From NCBI GenBank assembly GCA_025667525.1, contig CM046875.1, positions 291,009,147-291,073,146 on the forward strand: a stretch of DNA of 64,000 nt, read 5' to 3'. Source of the stretch: Glebionis coronaria (lineage: Eukaryota > Streptophyta > Magnoliopsida > Asterales > Asteraceae). Position 1 is the first letter of the stretch. Each line of letters opens with the position of its first letter. Shown here in pieces: positions 10,671 through 21,165 of this stretch. The position numbers and the translations under genes are program-made. The notes beneath the pieces were generated by a model. The model was not told the DNA's origin, ran no database searches, and saw nothing but the letters and a program-made list of their open reading frames with translations.

Positions 10671-12863
10671 GAACATTGTCATGTCCTCATGCAATATCAT
10701 ATTTTAAAGCATAAATTTACATTCTCCTTATAATTAACTCACCTTGGCCATATGAGATGCATCTACACTACTCTAAACTACATGATGCATGATTTTGACT
10801 TTTAATAATGCAATGAACAAAATACAATTCTATCTATATCTTTTTGATTTTTCTTGAAATGGTTTTGATGGAAATAACTCATAAAGAATTCAATGGCTTA
10901 GATTAGGGCTTGGGTACCATGGACATTTATCACCCTCAAGTTTCACTTTCCCCATACCAAGCTTAAAAATGGGATCATTGCATTCACAAGTAAAAAGTGT
11001 ATCAACTTGTTCATGACAATTAAATGTGGAACCGGTTATTATTTGAGCAAATTGCTTGTGGGCAAATTTTTCATTTATTCAAGTATGAAGTATAAGAAGT
11101 GTAAAATCCAAAAATAAGGAAGCACGGTTTTAATCCTAAGTAATCCTCTCATCCATTACTTGAAAAACCGCTCACAATTAATACAAGTCCGTTTCAAGAG
11201 TAATAAGTCATTCGCCTTATGTGTAAAATCCTCATGTCATGCTTTCATAAGTAGCTACACACTCGCTAAGGAAAGAAAAATAAAACTCACGCAATAATTT
11301 ACATCCGCCATCTTTTTAAGACTTTGGATCTTCAACCCCGCAACCCGTCAAGGTAATATTGGATTGGAGCAATCTATTGAATCCCCGCAACCCGTCAAGG
11401 TAATATTGGAACTCAATAGTCACTATAATTAACACCACACTGCCCCTCTTGGGAGTCTTGTATTATTTTTTTCTTTTCTTTTTTCTTTTTTTTTTCTTTT
11501 TTTTTCTAGCCACTCATTTTTTTGTAAGCCGCTCTTATTTTTCTTTATTCCTCACAAAGAAATTTGAAAAGAATAAAAGGAAAAACACCCGCTAAATATG
11601 GAGCATGACATAAGTCTAGTACACATAAAACGTTCTAACTTAGAATCTTAAGACGTACTCATATCAACCATGAATGATTAGTCAAAAATGCATAAGAGAT
11701 TACAAACCAATTAAAACCGTTTTTGATTATTTATTAACAATTATATACATGCGAAGAAAATAGAGGTTAAGAAGAGAAGGGTTTAGCCACAAGTAATTAT
11801 CATGAAGTTTATCTATCCCTTTTATACTTGCTTCAACTCTATCATTTCCCATTCTCCACAAATTTAAAATCTCAAATAATGAAATTGGTGGATACTTAGC
11901 CTAATAGACCAATGAAGGACTACATGGTTAAGGATACTAGCTAGAGAATGCTAAGACAAGCAAACTCGGGTTGAGTCAAAATATCCATGGCGGGCCTAAT
12001 ATGTCAAAGAAGTCTAAATTTGTTAAACCATGTTTTTATTATATTTTTTTCTTTTTATATCTTTTTGATGAAACATAAAATATATACAATGCAAATGTGT
12101 TATGCAAAATGATTGATGAAAAATTATGAATGCATATTTTTGTTGGCCAAAGTAGATCAAAAATTTGAAAAATGTTGAAAAATCAATTTTCATGTTATCA
12201 TGCAAGACAATGACAAGTTCTAGGTAAGGTCACTTCGATAGAAGACCCCCCTACACTTAAGATAAACATTGTCCTCAATGTTTAAGAGCATGGAAGTATA
12301 AAAACTTCCCCTACACTTATGACAATGAATAGACTTTGCTTAACCCAAGTTAAGGAAAGGACAACTATTAGTAAAATCAGTTTAAGCACAAGGTGTCAAT
12401 GAAAAATCACTATAGTAACGAAGTGAACCGGATACAAGGGCCTCCTCCATAAGCTCCAAAGCATGAGATGAGTGAGCAACCCTACAAACAATGATGAAGA
12501 CAAAAGAAGGTCTCCCCTACACTTATCTCCAAGTCTATACCTTTATTTCTAACCTACAACACTCTAAACCTAGTTATACGATGCTTGAGTTAATGAGTCT
12601 CTAGCTCGACTCGTCCCACACTTAAAAGTGTCTAAAACCTATCATGGAGAAGAAAAATTTTGCCCTTTTAAAGAAAAATCTCCATGATAAGGTAAAACAA
12701 GTGTTCATTTATCAAAACTCCATAAATATCCCCCAGGATCAAATACATAATTACCCTCCCACTTATAACACAATTAAACAACTAGCTTCCCAAGTAATGG
12801 TGAAAAGAATGAGGTGTAGTTCTCTAAAATGGTTTGCCATATGTTCTTCCCAAGGTGATAGTG
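10671..12863 (-). other. 3' non-coding region of element B
   Basis: About 2.2 kb lies between the acidic ORF and the LTR, with no credible coding region. It contains a near-perfect repeat of about 28 bp (CCCCGCAACCCGTCAAGGTA... at about 11334 and 11382, 48 bp apart), a T/C-rich tract at 11460-11510, three extra polypurine-like tracts and a conserved hairpin. Its first 793 bp are duplicated at 19951-20743. Confidence 0.7.
12245..12283 (-). promoter_or_regulatory. Conserved hairpin and polypurine-like tract
   Basis: Perfect 8-bp arms AAACATTG (12264-12271) and CAATGTTT (12276-12283) lie next to the G-run (minus strand AAGTGTAGGGGGG, 12245-12258). The stem sequence, loop (AGGA on the minus strand) and order equal those of element A at 2325-2360, though the surrounding sequence is diverged. 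Confidence 0.55.
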
Positions 12864-14087
12864 TCAAACTCTCAAATCTTTCATAAGGTTTCCATTTGTT
12901 GCATCAGGCGGATACTGAGATGGTTTAGCAAGCTCTATGCCAGGATCAAAAATCCGTTCCTTGATGGGAAAACAACAAGTGTTGGTTGCCTTAGAAGATT
13001 CTCCTTTGTAAATCACATTGTGAGAGAAAGGTTGTGAAGGCATGGGTAACAACAAGCTCTTGGAAGGAATTATCATGACTTGTTTTCCTTTATCACTTTG
13101 AAAGGTTGAGGTGGGCAAGGAAAAAGGTAAAGGATCTTCATTTAATAGAGATTCTAAATAGAGTATGTCCCCCTCCTCATCAAGATAACCAAGAGTGTAC
13201 TCAAAAGATATATCCTCCGCTAAAAACTCATCAATCTCATCAATAATAGAATCCTCCTCATCACCATAAACATCATAGATAGGTCTATCAAAGATTGGTG
13301 ATCCCTCAAAACCAAAGGAAGTATGATCATCAACAAATGGAGAGTCACAAGTAGAAAGCTCATCATCACTATAGTCATCATATGTTGGTGAATCACAAAG
13401 AAAAGATTCTCCATCACTTAAATCCTCATGAATATGATTAACATTATGGAAAAATGGAGTGTCATATGGGTTTTCTGGATGTTCATGAAAATCCAAAAAT
13501 GAAGTAATGGAAGCAATGGTCTCAATATGCGGTAAATCATACTCTCCACTTGAGCAAGCTTCATAAAAGTACTCATCACAAACTTCATCAAGAAGATCAT
13601 CTTGTGTTTCCTCCTCATGCACAACATCAATATGTTTTACCGCTTCGGGCTCATTAGACTTTTTAGACAACTTCCCCATGTTAAACACAACTCTCTCATC
13701 TCCTACCCGCATTGTAAGTTCTCCTTCCGCCACATCGATTAAAGTACGACCCGTCCTCAAAAATGGCCTACCAACAATCAAAGGCACTCTAGGATCCATA
13801 TCATAATCAACTACCACAAAATCCGCGGGAAATGTAAATCTATCAACCCCAAGAAAAACATCCTCCGCAATTCCCACCGGATAAGCTATAGTACGGTTGG
13901 CCAACTCAAGAGTCATCTTAGTAGGAGTGAGCTCGGGAAGTGAAAGTCTCTTCCAAACCGATAATGGCATGAGGTTTATGCTTGCTCCTAAATCCGCTAA
14001 AGCCATACAATTTTCCACCCCCGGGAAATTGCAAGGAATCAAAAACCTCCCCGGATCTCCAAGCTTAGTAGGCAACTTCTTAAGCAA
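12864..14087 (-). CDS. Athila-type aspartic protease with acidic C-terminal extension
   Basis: A 407-residue open frame on the minus strand. It begins LGDPGRFLIPC, then the protease active site ALADLGAS (Asp at about residue 32; Athila-type DLGAS rather than DTGA) and the flap/second-half motif IVGRPFLRTGRTLID (about 104-118). Residues 145-340 are strongly acidic (Asp/Glu/Tyr/Ser-rich, repeated CDSP). IFDPGI falls at about 379-384, near the end. The protease should cleave Gag. In a complete Athila element reverse transcriptase would follow; here a stop and the 3' non-coding region follow. The frame is the continuation of gag, separated by a small duplication at 14074-14142. The nominal Met is internal to the original Gag-protease protein, so it is not a true start. 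The acidic tail is of unknown function. Confidence 0.75.
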   Translation of the reverse strand: MLKKLPTKLGDPGRFLIPCNFPGVENCMALADLGASINLMPLSVWKRLSLPELTPTKMTLELANRTIAYPVGIAEDVFLGVDRFTFPADFVVVDYDMDPRVPLIVGRPFLRTGRTLIDVAEGELTMRVGDERVVFNMGKLSKKSNEPEAVKHIDVVHEEETQDDLLDEVCDEYFYEACSSGEYDLPHIETIASITSFLDFHEHPENPYDTPFFHNVNHIHEDLSDGESFLCDSPTYDDYSDDELSTCDSPFVDDHTSFGFEGSPIFDRPIYDVYGDEEDSIIDEIDEFLAEDISFEYTLGYLDEEGDILYLESLLNEDPLPFSLPTSTFQSDKGKQVMIIPSKSLLLPMPSQPFSHNVIYKGESSKATNTCCFPIKERIFDPGIELAKPSQYPPDATNGNLMKDLRV

Positions 14088-14142
14088 AATTATTTTACCG
14101 GGAAGAAGTCCCTTTACCCAAAAAAAAACTTCTTAAGCAAAA
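14074..14142 (-). repeat. 16-bp direct repeat flanking a filler insert
   Basis: AACTTCTTAAGCAAAA occurs at 14074-14089 and again at 14127-14142, 53 bp apart, with unrelated A-rich sequence between. 53 is not a multiple of 3, so the Gag frame (LLKK) is thrown into FFFG and a stop. It looks like a break-repair duplication with filler and is what splits gag from protease. Confidence 0.7.
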
Positions 14143-16123
14143 CAGCGGAACAATTTTCATTCAAAGAAGCATTAGGCAAATCCACCAATCTTTCCTTGTT
14201 AGAAAGCAAGTCCTTAATCATCTTAGCAAACTTAGGCATATTGGCTAAAGCTTCCGCAAAGGAGATATTGATGTTAAGTTGCTTGAACATCCTCAAAAAG
14301 TTAGAAACTTGGATATCATCCTTGTTCTTAAGCTTTTCTTTTCTCAATCTTGAGGGATAAGGAAGACTTGGTTTTGGTTGTGGTTGAGTGGTTGATGAAG
14401 AATTTTCCTTATTGAGTGCTTCATGAGTAGGCTTTGAAATTGGAGAAATGGGAGTATTTTGAGGTGGTGAAGTAGAGGTAGAGGGCTTGTCACAAATAGG
14501 AGCACAAGTGGGTTGAACAATAGTAGGTTTAGGAGGTGAAGGATCCTTTGTTGTTGTTCCACTCCTTGTTGTAATAGCATTGACATTGGCCCTTGGGTTT
14601 GTTTGTGTGTTGGAAGGTAAATCCCCTTGTGGTCTTTGATTTAATGCCATTAAAACCTTATTCATTTGGTCATTCATTTTCTTCTCCATAGCTTGGAACT
14701 TCCTTTCATTCTCTTGATTCATTTTTTGCAAGAAATCCATTATGTTATAATCTTGTGGCACATAACCTTGAAAACCTTGAGGTTGGAAAGGTAAAGGTTG
14801 GGCAGTAAATCCTTGATTTGGTGGATAAAAGGTATTTGCTTGAGGTTGAAATTGATTTGGTGCCTTGTAGTTATTTCCTTGATAAGGTGGTCTTTGCCCT
14901 TGATTCCTTGGTAAAATTTGAGGTGGATTTTGTTGAACTTGAGTGGGTGATTGGGGTGGGAATCTGGGTGGAGTAAGGTAGTTTTGGGACTTGTAAGAAA
15001 GGTTATTTGGATTGATATTTGGCTTGAAGTGTTCACGATGTTCCTCTTGGTAAGCATAGCATTCCCCTTGATACACTTGCACCTTATCACATTGTTCATA
15101 AGAATGGGGACCTCCACAAGTAACACAAGAAAGAGTGATGACATTCACATTATTTGAAGAATTGTTCAAGGACATGTTCTTAAAAGCTTGAAGTAGTTCT
15201 TGTTGTACTTTCAAATTCCTCTCACCATCTCTATCCATCCTTTGAAACACCTCTTGTTAAAAATTGAGGAGTTGGTTGTCACAAGGGGTTTGAGAATTGT
15301 TTTGGATAACATGAACCCTTTCTTCAAATTGATTGTTTGTTTGAACCATTGCTTTAGTCTCAATGATGTCCAAAGCCTCTTGGTAGGATTTAAGAAGAAT
15401 ATTCCCTCCCGCGGAAGCATTGAGTGAATCTTGGTGGTGAGATTTAAGTCCATTATAAAAGATATTGATTTGGTGAACATCATCCAATCCATGATTAGGG
15501 CATCTCCTCAATAACTCATTATACTCTTCCCAAGCATCACTAAAGGATTGACTAGGTTTTTGTTGAAAGCCTATAATTAAGGTCCTCAAGGCCATGGTCT
15601 TATGTGGAAGAAAGAACTTGTTCAAAAACTTAGTAGTGAAACCATCCCATGTGGTGATACTATCGGGTGGTTGAGTGTCTAACCAATGCTTAGCGGGTCC
15701 CTCTAGTGAAAATGACACTAACATCAACCTAATGACCTCATGTGGAACTCCATTGTGCATAATGGTATTGCAAAGAGAAAGGAATCTCTTAAGGTAATCA
15801 TGAGGATCCTCATTCTTGTTCCCATAGAAAGGTGATTGTGAAACCATAGTAATCATATATGTATGTAGCTCAAATGTGTTTGCGGGAAAGTCGGGAATCT
15901 TAATAGCACTAGCATATCCATGAATATTGGTTTGCATACGTTCCAACAAAGAGCGATTATCAATAGCCATGGCTTCTTGTGGTGGACTAGTCAAAGCACG
16001 ATTCTCGTGATCGGCTTGGTGGACGGTGGTAGTCTTACTCTTTCTCTTTTTCTTCCTTTTCGGAGGAAGAGGTTGTACACCAATCGGTATTTGTGCACGC
16101 CCGCGAGTGAGCATGCAACTCAA
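14114..16123 (-). pseudogene. gag: gag of element B (one in-frame stop)
   Basis: The start ATG at 16123 opens MSCMLTRGRA. A basic patch PKRKKKRKSK lies at residues 21-30. A retrotransposon Gag domain spans about residues 100-215 (DPHDYLKRF, WLDTQPPDSITTWDGF, FYNGLKSHHQDSLNASAGG). TAA at 15257-15259 interrupts the same frame (LLNF*QEVFQ). It then continues through a zinc knuckle CVTCGGPHSYEQC (CX2CX3HX4C), a Pro/Gln/Asn-rich linker, and the SNKERLVDLPNASLNENCSAV segment that precedes protease in Athila elements. Gag forms the virus-like particle and binds RNA. One stop plus the 53-bp insert are the only lesions seen, so the parent was coding-competent recently. Confidence 0.82.
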
Positions 16124-16871
16124 TACGAGGAATGAGAGAGAAGCTCTCGTGTGACTTTGAAGAGAAATGGATTATCCTCTTCGAGTTTCAATATTAAATA
16201 TCCACACGAAAATAATAATATACGTATGTACTACTTGGGTGCAAGATCCCCAATGAAGCCTTCCTTCTTAGAATACTTACAAGTGAACGGGGGGTTAGGT
16301 GGCGCGAAGCACTTAAGTACCTATTGACCCTTAGATGGCATTTTATAGCACATCGCCTTTCTATTCACTTAAATGTTCGTATTCTTCGAATTGTTGCTTA
16401 TTGAGAGTATTTATCTATTCTTGCTTTATTTTGTTTGATCGATACACGTGTCAAGGACCGGAACGCCCCTCAACACGGTGTATTGCCTTGGCAATACTTA
16501 TGGAGAATATGTAGATTGGTTGTTCTTATACGTATACGTATTTACTTATAATAATATATGGAAAATATTTTTGTATTTATGAGTTTTTTAAGAGAAAATA
16601 CTATATGTACATAAAAACCGAGAGAATAAAATAATATATATTTTTGGGTGAAATCTCTTAGGAAAAAGATTGCTTTTTGGATTTTTTAATTTTTTTGGTC
16701 AATTCTTTAGGAAAAGAATTGTTTTGTTAATTTTTAGTTTTTATATATTTTTATATTTTTTATTTTTTATTTGTTTTTGATTTATGATACGTAAAAATAA
16801 CGTTCACAAGGTGAACGGATCCCAAAAGCCAATGAAAACCGTCAATCGATAGTCTCTCGTAAAGTCAAAGA
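16124..16871 (-). promoter_or_regulatory. 5' leader of element B
   Basis: Untranslated leader between the PBS and gag. The part at about 16288-16440 is strongly conserved with the leader of element C (about 30176-30335), including the exact shared word GGCGCGAAGCACTTAAGTAC, although the LTRs of B and C differ. This is a candidate packaging, dimerisation or translation signal. Confidence 0.6.
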
Positions 16872-16887
16872 ACCGGCAGCGGCGCCA
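16872..16887 (-). promoter_or_regulatory. Primer-binding site of element B (tRNA-Asp type)
   Basis: Minus strand TGGCGCCGCTGCCGGT, two bases from the LTR end. TGGCGCC-GCCGG is the tRNA-Asp-type site usual in Athila/Tat elements. Confidence 0.8.
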
Positions 16888-16889
16888 TT

Positions 16890-19800
16890 TGAAATTGTAT
16901 ATAATGCAGTTCGTTTTTCTCAGTTCTTGCTAATTGAAAGTCCAACCAATATTGGGTTTTTAACTGTTTTTGGTTGTTAATCTTTTTTGGATATTCTATT
17001 TGCTAATTCAACAAAGTCTTGCAAAACTGAAAAATATTACCTACTTATATGTAAAACATAGTGCAATTACCAAAATTTTTATTCAAGTAATATTCAAAAT
17101 GTAAATTTTTAAACTAAAAGGACTGAAAATGTAAATTCTAGGAAAGTAAATGCTTAAAATGAAAATTCTAACAAGTAAAGGGACTGAAAATGCAAATCAG
17201 TAAACTAAAAGGATCAAAATTGTAAAACTTGTAACAAACTAACCAAATAGTAACAAAATTCCAAACTTACTAACTGATTTTAAACTAACTCAAAACTAAA
17301 AGGACTTATGTGTGAAAACCCTAAAAAGATTGAAGATTAGCCATGATTAGAAACTGCTTAAAACAACAAGGACCAAAATGCAATTTTAGAAACTTGTTAA
17401 GCAAAAACGGGTTTGAAAGAAAAATAAGCTCGTTTGAGCTTATTACTGGACCAAATTGGTTCAAACCAGTTTCAAAACACTACAAATTCAAAATAAGCAA
17501 GACCTCTAACAGGATTCTGGCTAAAAGTACAAAATAAGCAAATAAGCAATTCAAGATAAGCCCAAAATAAGATCTAGAACAAACTAAACAAGCACAACTT
17601 GATTTTCTTGCCAAAACTGATTAAGCAACTCAAATGATGAACGGGAAATCAAGTTTCAACAAATTTCATCAAGAATTAAGCTGAGAATTTGAATTAAGAT
17701 AAAACTGGCTTAACGTTGACCAAGCGTTGACCAAATATTTTGACAAAAAGCTGAATCTCTCAAATTTCATGTAACATCATATTCTAAGTGGATTTATGCA
17801 ATAAAATGGCTTGGTTAATGAATGAAATCAAAAGATCTCAAAAATCAGTTTCAAGTTACAGAAACTTAGCTTAACTCAACCTTTCTGATTTTTGCTTATT
17901 TCTCAATGCTTATTGAGAACTGTATAAAATGCTTTTGGAACTTGAAATTTCATATATTGAACTAAAACTGAGAACTGGTTTGGCAAGATTTCATTAAGAA
18001 TCCAACAAATGCAAGGCACATGAAATTGAGAACTTTTAAAGGCAAAAATGACTGAAATAAGACCCAAACTTTTATATGGCCAATTGCCTGTTTGACCTTC
18101 AAATTGACTTGAAATTTACTCAAAACACTTTGTTATGACCTATTGACTAGAAATGAACATCTACTTTCCAAAATCCAACACTTGAAAACTTATCAAAAGC
18201 TAATACCAAACACTCCTTATTCTGAGATTAATGAGAATTTTCAAAGGCTTTTTAAGAACTGGTTTAAACTGTATCAAATCCTTTAGCTATCCAAATTTAA
18301 GACTCAAAATTAGATGTTTCAAGACTACAAGCACGCAAAAAGAACAACTATTATTCAATTAAGGTGCAAGTACTAAAATCTGACTGAAATAAGCTAATAC
18401 TAGAACACAATCCAAAATAGAAATCAGTAAAACAAGAATTAAGCTACAAGTAAGTTCACAATCAAACAACAGTCAAACTAAACAGCTTTGATCATGCAAT
18501 CATCAAGTTTACACTAGGAAAAATAGCATGCCATTGACATATTCAGGTGAACCAAAATCAGAAACTTTAAAACCTTTTGTAGTATCCATTGGGAAGAAGA
18601 GGAGTGCTGAACTCTCTTATCCAAGTGATAACCACCACCTTATCACTAGCTCAATCAATCAACTATCAAAAACAGCTACACATCTACTAAAATCATCATC
18701 ATGGCATGAATTCTTCAAAAAGCTAAGGCTTGAACTGAAATTACTCTAACAGCAACAATTCTTCTTCTAAGTCAGTTATGATCATTCAATGATCATAACA
18801 AACTCAATTCAGCAACACAATGATCAAATAGGAGCAAGGTATGAACAGTAGAATGAATATGAAATTTGGCGGGAAAAAGAGAATTCAAATTTCATTCATG
18901 GAAAGTTGTTACAAAGTTGTTGGAATGAAGCTAACTAACTAACTAACTCAAGAGTTAGTCAGACTCTTGAGTAGTTAGGGTAAAAAAGGAGAAAGATGAA
19001 AGGAAATTGAAAAGTGTGTGTTTTTACAAAATTTTACTACTTGTTACAAATGAGGACTAGCAGGCTATTTATAGGCTTGAAGAAGGAGTTTGTTGGGGAT
19101 GATGACATGTTGAGACCAATCCCAGGTCTCCACGTGGCATGATTCTGCAAACTTGAACTTTAAAGTATGAATATGAATTGGGGCTTTCTTCTAGAGTTGA
19201 TTTCTTGTTAATTGGTGATGACCAATGTGTTCGTCTCTCAAAAATAAGCACTTTTCATGTTTACAACTTTTCATGAAATCCATTGTAGCTCAAAAACGAT
19301 CCTGGGAATTTTTACTCGTCTTGAAGATGACACGTGTCATGCTCTGAGTGGTTAAAACGAAGTCACGCGGATTGAACTGTTAAGATTTTGTTATTTAATT
19401 GTGGCGGCTGAGTGGGATTTAAATGCATGTGAGTTGGCAATCCGTGTGCACTTCATGCTGCCTTCTCATTGGCTGGAATTGTGACACATGGATTAAACTT
19501 GTTTTAATTTCCAATGTTGGCAGATTTAGCCCCTCTACTTTGGCAGATTTCACTTAAAGGCTTGTAACTTCATTTCTTTGGCATTTTTAGTCCACCCAAC
19601 TTCATCTTTGAGCAGAATTAGTCCTTTGACTTTGTTGACTTGATAGTTGACCAATTTTGACTTTGATCTTGACTTTGTTCAATATTTGCACTTTAGTCCT
19701 TCATCTTTGGCAGTTTGTCAAGATAGGTCCTTGTACTTCAAAATCTTGTCACATTTGATCCTTCTTTGTCTTTTTCATCCATTTAAGCTTGATTTTCCCT

Positions 19801-19950
19801 TGTTTGCTTGAAAATGTATCCTTTTACCTACACAAGTGTACACAAACACAAACATACCACATAATACTGTTTTTGCAAGATAAATTGGTATTTTGCTTCA
19901 TGTTTTAGGGTTATTTGTTGATAAAAGGATATGAGTTTAAGCTCATATCA
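16890..19950 (-). repeat. Element B LTR2 (3061 bp)
   Basis: A full-length copy. It serves as the 5' LTR for the intact internal region to its left. On its right it is followed by the polypurine-side internal sequence, so it also acts as the 3' LTR of the next, deleted unit. Confidence 0.9.
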
Positions 19951-20743
19951 AATCCCCTACACTTGAACATTGTCATGTCCTCATGCAATATCATATTTTA
20001 AAGCACAAATTTACATTCTCCTTATAATTAACTCACCTTGGCCATATGAGATGCATCTACACTACTCTAAACTACATGATGCATGATTTTGACTTTTAAT
20101 AATGCAATGAACAAAATACAATTCTATCTATATCTTTTTGATTTTTCTTGAAATGGTTTTGATGGAAATAACTCATAAAGAATTCAATGGCTTAGATTAG
20201 GGCTTGGGTACCATGGACATTTATCACCCTCAAGTTTCACTTTCCCCATACCAAGCTTAAAAATGGGATCATTGCATTCACAAGTAAAAAGTGCATCAAC
20301 TTGTTCATGACAATTAAATGTGGAACCGGTTATTATTTGAGCAAATTGCTTGTGGGCAAATTTTTCATTTATTCAAGTATGAAGTATAAGAAGTGTAAAA
20401 TCCAAAAATAAGGAAGCACGGTTTTAATCCTAAGTAATCCTCTCATCCATTACTTGAAAAACCGCTCACAATAAATACAAGTCCGTTTCAAGAGTAATAA
20501 GTCATTCGCCTTATGTGTAAAATCCTCATGTCATGCTTTCATAAGTAGCTACACACTCGCTAAGGAAAGAAAAATAAAACTCACGCAATAATTTACATCC
20601 GCCATCTTTTTGAGACTTTGGATCTTCAACCCCGCAACCCGTCAAGGTAATATTGGATTGGAGCAATCTATTGAATCCCCGCAACCCGTCAAGGTAATAT
20701 TGGAACTCAATAGTCACTATAATTAACACCACACTGCCCCTCT
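19951..20743 (-). repeat. Duplicated internal segment of element B (793 bp)
   Basis: Near-identical to 10657-11449, starting with the polypurine tract. It ends at GCCCCTCT (20736-20743), where the sequence switches into LTR sequence. The same 8 bases occur at both parental positions (11442-11449 and 10236-10243). Confidence 0.85.
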
Positions 20744-21157
20744 ACTTTGGCAGATTTCACTTAAAGGCTTGTAACTTCATTTCTTTGGCATTTTTAGTCC
20801 TCCCAACTTCATCTTTGAGCAGAATTGGTCCTTTGACTTTGTTGACTTGATAGTTGACCAATTTTGACTTTGATCTTGACTTTGTTCAATATTTGCACTT
20901 TAGTCCTTCATCTTTGGCAGTTTGTCAAGATAGGTCCTTGTACTTCAAAGTCTTGTCACATTTGATCCTTCTTTGTCTTTTTCATCCATTTAAGCTTGAT
21001 TTTCCCTTGTTTGCTTGAAAATGTATCCTTTTACCTACACAAGTGTACACAAACACAAACATACCACATAATACTGTTTTTGCAAGATAAATTGGTATTT
21101 TGCTTCATGTTTTAGGGTTATTTGTTGATAAAAGGATATGAGTTTAAGCTCATATCA
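20736..21157 (-). repeat. Partial LTR of element B (422 bp)
   Basis: It matches LTR1 10236-10656 and ends CATATCA. It shares variants with LTR3 (cagaattggtcc, cttcaaagtcttg) that LTR1 and LTR2 lack, so it and LTR3 came from the same parental LTR. An 8-bp remnant at 21158-21165 then joins polypurine-side AATCC to PBS-side CATT. Confidence 0.85.
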
Positions 21158-21165
21158 AATCCATT

